From NCBI RefSeq assembly GCF_009720625.1, contig NZ_CP046266.1:3295501-3359500 (forward strand): 64,000 nt of DNA, written 5' to 3'. The position numbers were made by a program, and so were the translations under genes. Shown here piece by piece: positions 9,089 to 16,352 of the stretch. The notes below the pieces were generated by a model that was not told where the DNA came from, made no database searches, and worked only from the letters and a program-made list of their open reading frames with translations. The first letter of the stretch is position 1; the number at the start of each line of letters is the position of its first letter. The stretch comes from Metabacillus sediminilitoris. Its GTDB lineage: Bacteria > Bacillota > Bacilli > Bacillales > Bacillaceae.

Positions 9089-9730
9089 TTAAGATAAATC
9101 AAACTCAGATAATGAATCCATATGACTAGCGATCATGGCGATAATTGTGCTAGCCTCTTCTTTACTAAATATAAAGTTTGTCTCATCTTTTATGAGGTCA
9201 TCATCTGACGTTTTTATCCGATTAAGTCGACGAAGAACCCCATCACCTGTTTCTTGAACTATTCCAAATTGATATGTTACTTCTACTTCATCTTCGTATT
9301 TAAATGCTGTAACCTCTGGCGTCTCCCATTCAACATCAATTTCTTCAAAGATATCTGATTCTTCTTCATCAACGATTTCATATTCCTCAGAAAAATCTTC
9401 ATCTTCATCTTCATAATCGTCATTCATATAACTATGGAAGCTTTCATGAACAGCATCAACAATTTCTTCAATATCAGAAAGAATCATTCTAGAGGTTTGC
9501 TCGTATTCAAAATCAAATGTTTCAATATAGAAGTCTTCATTATGAGGATCAAAAAACAAAGTACAAAAATAATCACGATCATCATCTTCTGTTTCAACAA
9601 AGAATTCAATTCTTGGATGTTTCGCACCACGATCAATTGACATTTGTCCTACTTGGTCATACTTATCACAAATTGATTCCAGATGATCTTGCAATTCAAC
9701 ACTTACCCGGTCAAACCATTCTAAACTCAT
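9089..9730 (-). CDS. Uncharacterised acidic protein (213 aa)
   Basis: ATG at 9730 with AGGTGG upstream. The N-terminal half (EWFDRVSVELQDHLESICDK, then PRIEFFVETED) looks like a compact alpha/beta domain. The middle (residues about 95-135) is extremely Asp/Glu rich (YEDEDEDFSEEYEIVDEEE), and the C-terminal part resembles a second beta-rich domain ending in a helix. No family was recognised. It stands alone between convergent and divergent neighbours. The acidity suggests a nucleic-acid mimic or a basic-partner binder, but nothing proves it. Confidence 0.65.
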   Translation of the reverse strand: MSLEWFDRVSVELQDHLESICDKYDQVGQMSIDRGAKHPRIEFFVETEDDDRDYFCTLFFDPHNEDFYIETFDFEYEQTSRMILSDIEEIVDAVHESFHSYMNDDYEDEDEDFSEEYEIVDEEESDIFEEIDVEWETPEVTAFKYEDEVEVTYQFGIVQETGDGVLRRLNRIKTSDDDLIKDETNFIFSKEEASTIIAMIASHMDSLSEFDLS

Positions 9731-9876
9731 CTTTCAACCACCTTTCCATTTTCATCCTTCTTAGTATGTCCCTCAAGTTAATAAATCCTTCATAATTTTT
9801 TATTGTTATCAAAACAAGATGTTAACACATAAGATATTAACACCATTTACACGATTTAGTGAAAGGAGTGAGATTT

Positions 9877-10650
9877 TTGGTCTATATCAAAAACGATAAT
9901 CATCCTACGATATATAAACATCCATCTAAAATTACGGTTACTTCTAATCAAGATTCTTTACGAAAGAATTATTTACAGGAATTTATTTCACAACAAGTTG
10001 AAATGAATAAATCAATAAAAAATACGACAGATTCTATGAATATGTTAGTACATGAAACAAAGCATGAACAAGAAAAACAATATCAACATGTCATACAAGA
10101 ACTTGAACAACAAGAAGCTCGTACAACACCAATCATTGAAAATATGTCAAATCAAGATGAAGCATATAAAATGTTACTGATACGATTAGAAAAAATGGAA
10201 GAATTCAATCATGAAATTATAAATAAATATGAAAATGATGGTGTTGTAAATCAGGCAATTATTGATCAACTTACGCTTCAAGACTCTGCTATTCAAAGAC
10301 TTTCTTTAAATATTGAACAATATGATGGGCAGCATAAAAGCCTTAGTGAACAATTAGAAGATCAAAATAAAATGTATGAAGAAATATTAACAACACTTGA
10401 ATTACAAGAAGCCTTTCATAAAACGATTTTAGAGAGATTTGATCATCAAGAAGCATTGAATCAAAAAATGTCAAGAGATCTTGATAGTCTTAGAGCAACA
10501 ATACATGAAAGAATTAGCTATGTTATCGAAAAAATTGAAGATAATTATAAACAAGTAATTGGGTATGTGACAAATCTCTTCTCAAGATCAGGTTTTATCA
10601 AGGAAATATCAGTTGAAAGAGAAAAAAAGGAAAAAGAAACAATCAAATAG
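9877..10650 (+). CDS. Uncharacterised coiled-coil protein
   Basis: The TTG start at 9877 follows AAAGGAGTGAG by seven bases. About 257 residues, nearly all helical, with heptad-like repeats (QDEAYKMLLIRLEKMEEFN, LQEAFHKTILERFDHQEALN) pointing to a long coiled coil. Recurrent 'xQ(D/E)xxxxxLxxxLExxE' units suggest internal duplication. There is no signal peptide or membrane segment. It is soluble and could be a scaffold or spore-structural protein. A strong terminator follows. Confidence 0.65.
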   Translation: MVYIKNDNHPTIYKHPSKITVTSNQDSLRKNYLQEFISQQVEMNKSIKNTTDSMNMLVHETKHEQEKQYQHVIQELEQQEARTTPIIENMSNQDEAYKMLLIRLEKMEEFNHEIINKYENDGVVNQAIIDQLTLQDSAIQRLSLNIEQYDGQHKSLSEQLEDQNKMYEEILTTLELQEAFHKTILERFDHQEALNQKMSRDLDSLRATIHERISYVIEKIEDNYKQVIGYVTNLFSRSGFIKEISVEREKKEKETIK

Positions 10651-10660
10651 GTCCATCAAT

Positions 10661-10712
10661 AAAAGCTGAATATAGGTGTCCTCAAATATACACCCTACTC
10701 AGCTTTTTTTCT
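10661..10712 (+). terminator. Rho-independent terminator
   Basis: AAAAGCTGA pairs with TCAGCTTTT around an inner GGTGT/ACACC stem, followed by eight T. It terminates the coiled-coil gene. Confidence 0.85.
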
Positions 10713-10754
10713 TTATAGGCTCATTAAAAAACATCATGCTGATCATGAAAATGA

Positions 10755-10853
10755 CTAGTTGCCGCTCCTTAGACGCCTCGTCACCTTACTCCTACGAGGT
10801 TTCGGTTGCGTGCTTTCACACAAAAGCCACCGCCATTTCCGATTATCATTCAT
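10755..10853 (-). other. GC-rich island holding a possible 32-aa basic peptide
   Basis: This about 100-bp patch is clearly richer in G+C than its AT-rich surroundings. On the minus strand ATG at 10853 opens a 32-codon frame (MNDNRKWRWLLCESTQPKP, then an Arg/Lys-rich tail) ending TAG at 10755. No good ribosome site precedes it. The patch also contains CCTCGT/ACGAGG and GCTTT/AAAGC dyads, so a structured RNA or a repeat fragment is equally possible. Confidence 0.25.
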
Positions 10854-10956
10854 TTTCTTAAAATCAACATTGAAATTTAACTGTCTTTTTGACAATAACC
10901 ATTTAAATTACTGGATATGCTATGGATGAACAAGTCATTCGTTTGGAGGAAAGTAT

Positions 10957-11148
10957 ATGCCTGAAGATTATCCTAAATTTGTTAATAGTGAATACTTTGT
11001 TGATGAGCCTGGCAATTGGCATTTAAAAGAAGGTGCACCTAAAGAAATCCAAAAAGAATTTACAAATTACATGGAATCATTGAATATTATTCAAGATGAA
11101 CCTGGGACAATTAACAGTATCCATGTATCATATCCATATGGAAAATAA
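10957..11148 (+). CDS. Uncharacterised small protein (63 aa)
   Basis: ATG at 10957 with GGAGGAAAG upstream and a terminator directly downstream, so it is a real single-gene unit. The sequence is hydrophilic, with aromatic clusters (NSEYFVDEPGNWHLKEGAP) and a C-terminal SYPYGK. There are no cysteines, membrane segment or signal peptide. Family unknown. Confidence 0.65.
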   Translation: MPEDYPKFVNSEYFVDEPGNWHLKEGAPKEIQKEFTNYMESLNIIQDEPGTINSIHVSYPYGK

Positions 11149-11153
11149 ACAGA

Positions 11154-11182
11154 AAACCGCTCTTTTTATTTAGGAGCGGTTT
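11154..11182. terminator. Bidirectional terminator between convergent genes
   Basis: AAACCGCTC (11154-11162) pairs with GAGCGGTTT (11174-11182). The stop codon of the minus-strand hydrolase lies in the loop, so one hairpin serves both convergent genes. Confidence 0.75.
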
Positions 11183-11951
11183 CTAATTTCTGTACATACT
11201 GAATAATTTCATCATTTACATGTCTCCATCTTCTCGTTGGTAATTGATGTGTAGATTGTTTAAAAAAGACGATTCGATGTTGCCGCTTTAACTTTTTTTT
11301 GAAAAATTCCGCATACTTATTAATTAAATCAGACTTTGTCCCATACATCAAAAGGGAAGGAACATTTATGTTATTAAGTTGATGAATTAAATTCATATGA
11401 AGAACCATTTTATAATAATTATACCAAACATCCTTTTGTGCTTTATTCATATGTAAGAAAAGAATATTTCTTAAGTCTTCATTTTTTGTATGACTAATCG
11501 CTAAAATTCTTGATAAAAGTTTTTTATGTTTTTTTACCATATACATACCTGCATGATGTTCCCAACGTAAAGATTTGTTTAATACTGCAGGATAACCACC
11601 AGATAATATTAATCCTTCTACGCGATCAGGAAAATGTATACTAATATATTGGGCAATTGCTCCACCAGCAGAGTATCCACAAAAAATAGCACGAGTCACC
11701 TTTAATTGATCAAGAAAAGCAACTAATTCCTTACTATAATAGTCAATTGACACTTCTTTTGCATTTATTCGTGAACTTTCTCCATGACCAGATAAATCGG
11801 GGAAAATCACCCTCATATGATCGCTAAGTTTTCTTTGATAATAGAATACTTTCCTGCCCATCCCAGGTGGATGAATAAAAATAACAGGAGTTCCTTCTCC
11901 TAAATCATCATAAGCGATTTTTTTACCATCTATCAAAGCAAAGTTTGTCAT
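11166..11951 (-). CDS. Alpha/beta hydrolase
   Basis: 261 residues from ATG 11951 (GTAGGAGTTG upstream; the longer reading starting at 11993 lacks a ribosome site). Classic alpha/beta-hydrolase features: HPPGMG oxyanion region, FPDLSGHGESS, nucleophile elbow FCGYSAGG, acid near YGTKSD and catalytic His in QSTHQLP. It is related to the broad 2-hydroxymuconate-semialdehyde hydrolase/arylesterase group. The substrate cannot be told from sequence. Cytosolic and monocistronic. Confidence 0.8.
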   Translation of the reverse strand: MTNFALIDGKKIAYDDLGEGTPVIFIHPPGMGRKVFYYQRKLSDHMRVIFPDLSGHGESSRINAKEVSIDYYSKELVAFLDQLKVTRAIFCGYSAGGAIAQYISIHFPDRVEGLILSGGYPAVLNKSLRWEHHAGMYMVKKHKKLLSRILAISHTKNEDLRNILFLHMNKAQKDVWYNYYKMVLHMNLIHQLNNINVPSLLMYGTKSDLINKYAEFFKKKLKRQHRIVFFKQSTHQLPTRRWRHVNDEIIQYVQKLETAPK

Positions 11952-12067
11952 AATGTCAACTCCTACGGCATTTTTGCTTCTATTATTCCTCATTTCAAAT
12001 TTGTTAGCCGTTTCCCAATTTTCAAAACAGAATTTTAAATTGGAAAAAATTACTCCCCCTTATATAA

Positions 12068-12096
12068 GAATAAATCCTCTTATACGTGAGATATTA
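12068..12096 (+). promoter_or_regulatory. Candidate sigma-G promoter of the SASP gene
   Basis: GAATA (12068-12072) and GATATTA (12090-12096) are separated by 17 bp, resembling the forespore sigma-G pattern expected for alpha/beta SASP genes. Transcription from here would place the tRNA-like element at 12123-12173 inside the leader. Confidence 0.4.
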
Positions 12097-12122
12097 TTAT
12101 CAACAATCACACAAACAAAAAC

Positions 12123-12173
12123 GGGTTAGCCTAGTAGGTTATAAGCTTGGTGCAAATCCAACCTAACCCACCA
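12123..12173 (+). ncRNA. tRNA-like structured element in the SASP leader (no anticodon arm)
   Basis: GGGTTAG (12123-12129) pairs perfectly with CTAACCC (12163-12169), followed by A and CCA (12170-12173), exactly like a tRNA acceptor end. Inside, TTGG-TGCAAAT-CCAA (12147-12161) resembles a T arm with one odd loop base, and AGTAGGTTA (12133-12141) has the conserved D-loop order A14, G15, G18, G19, A21. The anticodon arm and variable loop are absent and the D stem is weak, so it cannot be a working tRNA. A competing hairpin TAGGTT/AACCTA (12135-12140 with 12160-12165) is also possible. Function unknown: relic, processing signal or leader structure. Confidence 0.45.
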
Positions 12174-12204
12174 AACAATAATTCAAAAAGGAGATGGAAT
12201 CAAC

Positions 12205-12408
12205 ATGGCAAACAACAATAGTTCAAACCAATTATTAGTACCAGGTGCTTCTCAAGCTATCGACCAAATGAAATACGAAATCGCTTCAGAATTTGGTGTT
12301 AATCTTGGTGGAGAAACAACATCTCGTGCGAATGGTTCTGTTGGTGGAGAAATCACAAAACGTCTTGTATCTTTTGCTCAATCACAAATGAGTGGCAGAG
12401 TACAATAA
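12205..12408 (+). CDS. Alpha/beta-type small acid-soluble spore protein
   Basis: 67 residues from ATG 12205 (AAAGGAGATGG upstream). It carries the germination-protease site EIASEFGV near residue 25 and the C-terminal [16 protein letters not shown] block, both hallmarks of alpha/beta SASPs. These proteins coat and protect forespore DNA and are degraded by Gpr at germination. It is monocistronic, with a sigma-G-like promoter, a structured leader and a strong terminator. Which paralogue (SspA, B, C or D) cannot be decided. Confidence 0.95.
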   Translation: MANNNSSNQLLVPGASQAIDQMKYEIASEFGVNLGGETTSRANGSVGGEITKRLVSFAQSQMSGRVQ

Positions 12409-12432
12409 TTACTTTAACTGAATAAACTTGGT

Positions 12433-12460
12433 AAAAAGGCACCTTATTGGTGCCTTTTTC
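12433..12460 (+). terminator. Rho-independent terminator of the SASP gene
   Basis: AAAAAGGCACC / GGTGCCTTTTT hairpin with a 5-nt loop and T-rich tail. Confidence 0.9.
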
Positions 12461-12469
12461 TTTTAATCT

Positions 12470-13093
12470 TTAACGAGCTTTTATAAACATTTGAACCCAA
12501 GCACCATGGTAAAAACCAACACCGATAACATCATATTCCGGTTTTAAAATGTTTGCACGATGTCCTGATGAATTCATCCAAGCATTCATCACTTCTTGAG
12601 GTGTTTTTTGTCCTTTTGCAATATTTTCGCCTGCATATGAATAGCTAATTCCAAATGTTTTTAGCATGTCAAAAGGTGAACCGTAATTCGGACTAGTATG
12701 GGAGAAATAGTTTGAATTAATCATATCCTCTGCTTTTTTCTGAGCTACATTTTTAACATCAGCACGATGTGTCAGAGGTCTTAAACCTGCCTTAGCTCTT
12801 TGTTGGTTAACAAGCTGAACAACTTGTTCTTCAAATCCACTAGGACTTGATGCAGATGCTTTTAACCGAATAACTTCTCCAACTTGCATATTCCTTGGTT
12901 CAACATTTGGATTTAATTGCATCAGTTTTTTGTAATCCAAGCCATACCGTTTTGCTATATACCAAAATGTATCACCTGGTGACACTTTATAATATTCAAA
13001 TGGTGGTTCATTGAACATCTTGATTTGCCCATGAGAAACAGCCGGACCTGACAATAAAAGCACAAAAGTTGCCAATACTAACTTTTTTAACAT
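12470..13093 (-). CDS. Secreted LysM-CAP (SCP/PR1-like) protein
   Basis: 207 residues. ATG at 13093 is preferred, with GGAG eight bases upstream; the in-frame GTG at 13102 overlaps that site. A signal peptide (LVLATFVLLLSGPAVSHG) is followed by a LysM domain (YYKVSPGDTFWYIAKRYGL, residues about 35-80) and a CAP domain (residues about 90-207) with SHTSPNYGSPFDML, AGENIAKG and MNSSGHRANIL. This is the layout of YkwD/SafA-neighbour type proteins in bacilli. It is expected at the cell wall or spore surface; the biochemical activity of CAP domains in bacilli is unsettled. Confidence 0.88.
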   Translation of the reverse strand: MLKKLVLATFVLLLSGPAVSHGQIKMFNEPPFEYYKVSPGDTFWYIAKRYGLDYKKLMQLNPNVEPRNMQVGEVIRLKASASSPSGFEEQVVQLVNQQRAKAGLRPLTHRADVKNVAQKKAEDMINSNYFSHTSPNYGSPFDMLKTFGISYSYAGENIAKGQKTPQEVMNAWMNSSGHRANILKPEYDVIGVGFYHGAWVQMFIKAR

Positions 13094-13190
13094 TCTTTTC
13101 ACTCCAATTTATATGTTATTTTTTCACTACCATAGTTTGGCTATTTTTACTAAATGAATTCACTTTTTTTCTAAAAAACAATCTTTCTTA

Positions 13191-13360
13191 TATAATTAGG
13201 CTCTTTTCTATGATAATGTTGCTTTTAAAACGAAAACTATTTAAGGTTGATTGGAGCATATTGCGAGACTCCTGCGGTACGGAAAGCGAGTATCTAAAAA
13301 TAAACCACACCGCATTATTTGGTAAATAGCAACAAAATTTACGAAAACAGCCTATAATAA
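13191..13360. mobile_element. MITE copy A with 8-bp target duplication
   Basis: The element proper is 13199-13352. The left end GGCTCTTTTC and the right end GAAAACAGCC are terminal inverted repeats of about 24 bp. It is flanked by TATAATTA (13191-13198) and TATAATAA (13353-13360), a 7/8 target-site match. The interior holds GTTGATTGGAGC and GCGAGACTCCTGC, shared with copies B and D, and AAACGAAAACTATTTAAGG, shared with copy C. No ORF. Confidence 0.8.
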
Positions 13361-13432
13361 AAGTGGACATTTTTGTTATGCCAATTGAAAATTCATATAA
13401 GAATATAATGTTTTTGATAAGGAGGTTTGCCA

Positions 13433-14629
13433 ATGTCTGAAAAGAGGAGCAGAATAATACAGTTAGACATAATACGCGGATTTGCCCTTTTAGGTATTTT
13501 GTTAGTTAACATGAGTAGTTTTCACTCACCTGATATTATAAAAAGTTATTATGGACTACCTAATAATTATCAGGGATTAGAAAAGTTCATATCAATCTTT
13601 TTTACCCTATTTATTCAAATGAAGTTTTATCCTATTTTCGCTTTCTTATTTGGATTAGGTTTTTATTTATTTTTCCTACATACTAAAAGAAGGACGACCT
13701 TCATTAAAAGAATGCTTTTTTTACTACTATTAGGCCTATCTCATCTTGTCTTGATTTGGCATGGCGATATTCTACATACTTATTCCATTTGCGGTCTTAT
13801 TCTATTGCTTTTTTATAGGCTACCAAGTAGGAAAATACTCTATTGTTCAATTGGATTACTATCTCTATATCACTTTTTACTACTCGTAAGCGCGTTTTTG
13901 CCTTTGTCATCGACTTGGGATTCTGACTTTATTGCCAACAAAATTTCTGAATATACAACTATTTATAAAGAAGCATCATATACTGATTGGCTGTATTATC
14001 GATTTCAAGTCGAAGTACTGCCAATTCTCAATCAGTTACCTATAACAATCATTCCGATTTTAGGTTCGTTTTTACTTGGCTTGTATGTAGGAAAAAAGGA
14101 AATGTATATAGAAAATGAAAAAAATCATCATTTTATTACATCATGTTTAAAATGGACTTTTATGACCAGCTTACCAATCGTAATTGTAAACGGACTTATT
14201 CTGACATCAATCATTCATATTGGACAAGCTGATCAGCAATTAATATCTCACTTTTTTTCAAGTGTAAGTGGTCTTTCACTAAGCATATTCTATATGTCTT
14301 CCCTTTTCATTTTATGTTCATATCCTAAATGGTTGAAGCTGCTTCTACCGTTTGGTTTTGTTGGCAAGATGGCTTTATCTAATTATTTACTTCAATCTAT
14401 AGTATCGATTGGTTTTTATCGATTATTTCATTTATACGAAAAAGTTGATTTAATCGAAGGAACATTGATTAGTTTAGTTATTTTTAGTTCCCAATTAGTA
14501 TTTAGCTACTTTTGGCTTACTTACTTCCATTATGGTCCCGCAGAATGGCTCTGGCGTACTTTAACATATGGTCAAATTATGCCGTTGAAAAAGGGCAGAA
14601 AACTCACAAAAAATCATGATCATTCTTAA
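13433..14629 (+). CDS. DUF418 (YeiB-type) polytopic membrane protein
   Basis: 398 residues starting at ATG 13433 (AAGGAGG upstream; a TTG six bases earlier is too close to that site). The opening RIIQLDIIRGFALLGILLVN is the signature of the DUF418/YeiB family, and the C-terminal part (GKMALSNYLLQS, then PAEWLWRTLTYG) is the DUF418 domain itself. About ten membrane segments. Related to heparan-alpha-glucosaminide acetyltransferase-like membrane proteins; the bacterial function is unknown, and a transport or acyltransfer role is often suggested. Monocistronic, with MITE insertions on both sides. Confidence 0.85.
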   Translation: MSEKRSRIIQLDIIRGFALLGILLVNMSSFHSPDIIKSYYGLPNNYQGLEKFISIFFTLFIQMKFYPIFAFLFGLGFYLFFLHTKRRTTFIKRMLFLLLLGLSHLVLIWHGDILHTYSICGLILLLFYRLPSRKILYCSIGLLSLYHFLLLVSAFLPLSSTWDSDFIANKISEYTTIYKEASYTDWLYYRFQVEVLPILNQLPITIIPILGSFLLGLYVGKKEMYIENEKNHHFITSCLKWTFMTSLPIVIVNGLILTSIIHIGQADQQLISHFFSSVSGLSLSIFYMSSLFILCSYPKWLKLLLPFGFVGKMALSNYLLQSIVSIGFYRLFHLYEKVDLIEGTLISLVIFSSQLVFSYFWLTYFHYGPAEWLWRTLTYGQIMPLKKGRKLTKNHDHS

Positions 14630-14638
14630 AAGAATTCC

Positions 14639-14883
14639 TTTAATTAAGCTGTTTTCGCATACTTTGTTGCTTTTCAAATATCTTTACACGAATTACTGGA
14701 TTGATTTCCATTGCAGGTACTCGCTTTCGGCGGGCGGCCTCACTAGCCTCATCAGTGCTTTGCACTTGCGGGGTCCTAATGGACGTTCCTCCGCAGGAGT
14801 CTTGCATATCCACAACAATCAACAGCTGTTCATATTTGTTACTTGCTAAAACAACAATCTTTACGTAAAGAGCCTTTAATTAA
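14639..14883. mobile_element. MITE copy B with perfect 8-bp target duplication
   Basis: The element is 14647-14875, flanked by identical TTTAATTA (14639-14646 and 14876-14883). The left end AGCTGTTTTCGC and inverted right end GGCTCTTTACGT match at about 16 of 24 positions. Unlike copies A and C it keeps a GC-rich core (14720-14800) with several short dyads, including GGAGTCTTGCA. Short ORFs inside it are accidental. This copy gives the clearest proof of transposition. Confidence 0.88.
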
Positions 14884-14951
14884 CCGTATGATGGGATAAA
14901 AAACACATTATTAGTAAAAAATAGAATTATGATGATAAAGGAGGCTTTTTT

Positions 14952-15131
14952 ATGGATATTAATCGTGTAAAACAAATTTTGTCTTCTTCAGCTGATATTA
15001 AAGTTATGTACAATGGCAGTTCTGTTTGGATTGATGAATTACATGAGGATCAAGAGATGGTTACTTGCCATTTAAGAGGACCCCTTGAAGAAAGATCTCA
15101 GGTTGCCGTTTCGGAATTAGTTGAGGAGTAA
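14952..15131 (+). CDS. SspH-like small acid-soluble spore protein (59 aa)
   Basis: ATG at 14952 behind AAAGGAGGC. The sequence MDINRVKQILSSSADIKV, a central VWIDELHEDQEM and the tail RSQVAVSELVEE match the layout of B. subtilis SspH (59 residues, N-terminal helix, central beta region, ending in a Val-rich strand before LEE). SspH is a minor SASP made in the forespore under sigma-F/sigma-G. Monocistronic, with a hairpin after the stop. Confidence 0.8.
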   Translation: MDINRVKQILSSSADIKVMYNGSSVWIDELHEDQEMVTCHLRGPLEERSQVAVSELVEE

Positions 15132-15133
15132 TA

Positions 15134-15175
15134 CCAGCCCTCCAATATCTAATTGGAAGCTCTGGATGTTTTTGT
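15134..15175 (+). terminator. Terminator after the SspH-like gene
   Basis: TCCAAT/ATTGGA inner stem (15141-15157) within CCAG/CTGG, followed by ATGTTTTTG. Confidence 0.6.
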
Positions 15176-15252
15176 TAACAATTATACATATTGTTCATAA
15201 AATTGTGTATAATGTATGTAGTACTAAATCTCCTTACTAAGGATGTGTTTAA

Positions 15253-15465
15253 ATGAGATTTCAACAGCAAGTCGAAAAGCCGCCAGAAGTAAGTTTAAAA
15301 ATATGGACATGTGATTCCGATGAGTGTAATGGTTGGATGAGAGATAATTTTAAATCTGATGAAAAACCCAATTGTCCTCTTTGTGGACACGCTATGATTG
15401 AAGATGAAAAGACTTTACCAGTATTAGAAAATTTTTCGGCAGTAAGTCTAAAAAAGAATAAATAA
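15253..15465 (+). CDS. YdjO-like cold-inducible zinc-ribbon protein (70 aa)
   Basis: ATG at 15253 with AAGGATGTG upstream. Two cysteine pairs (TCDSDECNGWMR and CPLCGH) form a probable zinc ribbon. The order 'KIWTCxxxxCNGWMRxNF...CPLCGxxM' is characteristic of the YdjO family of Bacillus cold-inducible proteins. Function unknown; probably a small cytosolic metal-binding protein. A TATAAT box lies at 15208-15213. Terminated by a strong hairpin. Confidence 0.8.
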   Translation: MRFQQQVEKPPEVSLKIWTCDSDECNGWMRDNFKSDEKPNCPLCGHAMIEDEKTLPVLENFSAVSLKKNK

Positions 15466-15475
15466 AGTATTTTTT

Positions 15476-15511
15476 AGAAAATCTCATGCCAGAGCATGAG
15501 ATTTTCTTTTA
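15476..15511 (+). terminator. Rho-independent terminator of the ydjO-like gene
   Basis: AGAAAATCTCATGC pairs perfectly with GCATGAGATTTTCT around a 4-nt loop, followed by TTT. Confidence 0.9.
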
Positions 15512-15616
15512 TGCACTTATCCCTCTAATAAAATTAATTTCTTCCCTTGTATCATTGATTATTGCAATAAATTAAATATACTAAAAGTGAAATACTTTGT
15601 TGTTTTGGGGTGCAAA

Positions 15617-16285
15617 ATGTCATTGATATATAATGAATTAGTAAAAAATATCTTTATAAAAAGTATGGCTCAATATGATCCTGTTATTATTAAGAACATT
15701 CCTAAAGATTGGAATCTCGTTGGCAAAGGGAATTTTGCTGGGGTATTTACTCATGAAACATTAAACGGAGTCGTTGTTAAAGTATACGCGAAAAATCGTG
15801 AAGGAATAAAAGAAGAAATTGACGTTTATAAAAAGCTTGGTGATCACCATTCATTTTCAAAGCTTTATGATTATGGTGAACGTCACCTTGTTCTAAAAAA
15901 ATTAGATGGTATTACTTTGTATCAAGCACTTAAAGAAGGTATTTTTATTCCTCGATCTGTTATACATGATGTTGATCAAGCAATCATTTATGCAAAACAA
16001 AGAGGATTAAACCCTACTGATATTCACGGAAAAAACGTGATTATGAAAGATGGTAAGGGATATATCGTTGATGTTTCTGATTTTTTAAAACCATACTCAT
16101 GTCCAAAATGGAGTCATTTTAAAAAAATATACAACTTCGTTTATTATCCATTATTTAAGAGATTTCAATTCGCTATTCCCTTTTGGTTTTTAGAAAGAGT
16201 TAGAAAAAGCTATCAATATTATTTACTTTTTAGCGGCTTTAGAAAAAGACAGGAATCCTATCAAGAGAAAGATGTTAAACCATAA
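15617..16285 (+). CDS. Divergent serine/threonine kinase-like protein (YrzF type)
   Basis: 222 residues from ATG 15617, with GGGGTG five bases upstream; an earlier in-frame GTG lacks a site. A recognisable N-lobe contains a glycine loop (GKGNFAGVF) and VVVKVYAK with the ATP-binding Lys. The catalytic loop reads PTDIHGKNVIM in place of HRDxxxxN, and the metal motif reads VDVSDF in place of DFG. The C-lobe is short. B. subtilis YrzF and YbdM-like proteins look similar. Activity may be altered or absent. The Asp before IHGKN and the Asn after it keep part of the catalytic geometry. Confidence 0.7.
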   Translation: MSLIYNELVKNIFIKSMAQYDPVIIKNIPKDWNLVGKGNFAGVFTHETLNGVVVKVYAKNREGIKEEIDVYKKLGDHHSFSKLYDYGERHLVLKKLDGITLYQALKEGIFIPRSVIHDVDQAIIYAKQRGLNPTDIHGKNVIMKDGKGYIVDVSDFLKPYSCPKWSHFKKIYNFVYYPLFKRFQFAIPFWFLERVRKSYQYYLLFSGFRKRQESYQEKDVKP

Positions 16286-16299
16286 AATTGAATAAATTA

Positions 16300-16350
16300 A
16301 GGCAGCCCTAAAAGAAGTGGTTAGCTCCTCTGAAGGTTGCCTCTTTTTAT
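16300..16350. terminator. Terminator between convergent kinase-like gene and proC
   Basis: AGGCAGCC (16300-16307) pairs with GGTTGCCT (16335-16342) with one G-T wobble, followed on the plus strand by CTTTTT. On the other strand the tail is only AT-rich. Confidence 0.65.
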
Positions 16351-16352
16351 CC

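Noticed and set aside
12123..12173. Functional tRNA gene
   Set aside because: No anticodon arm, weak D stem and one non-standard T-loop base; kept only as a tRNA-like element.
14616..14849. Short ORFs on both strands inside MITE copy B
   Set aside because: They arise from the GC-rich transposable repeat core and are not conserved in the other copies.
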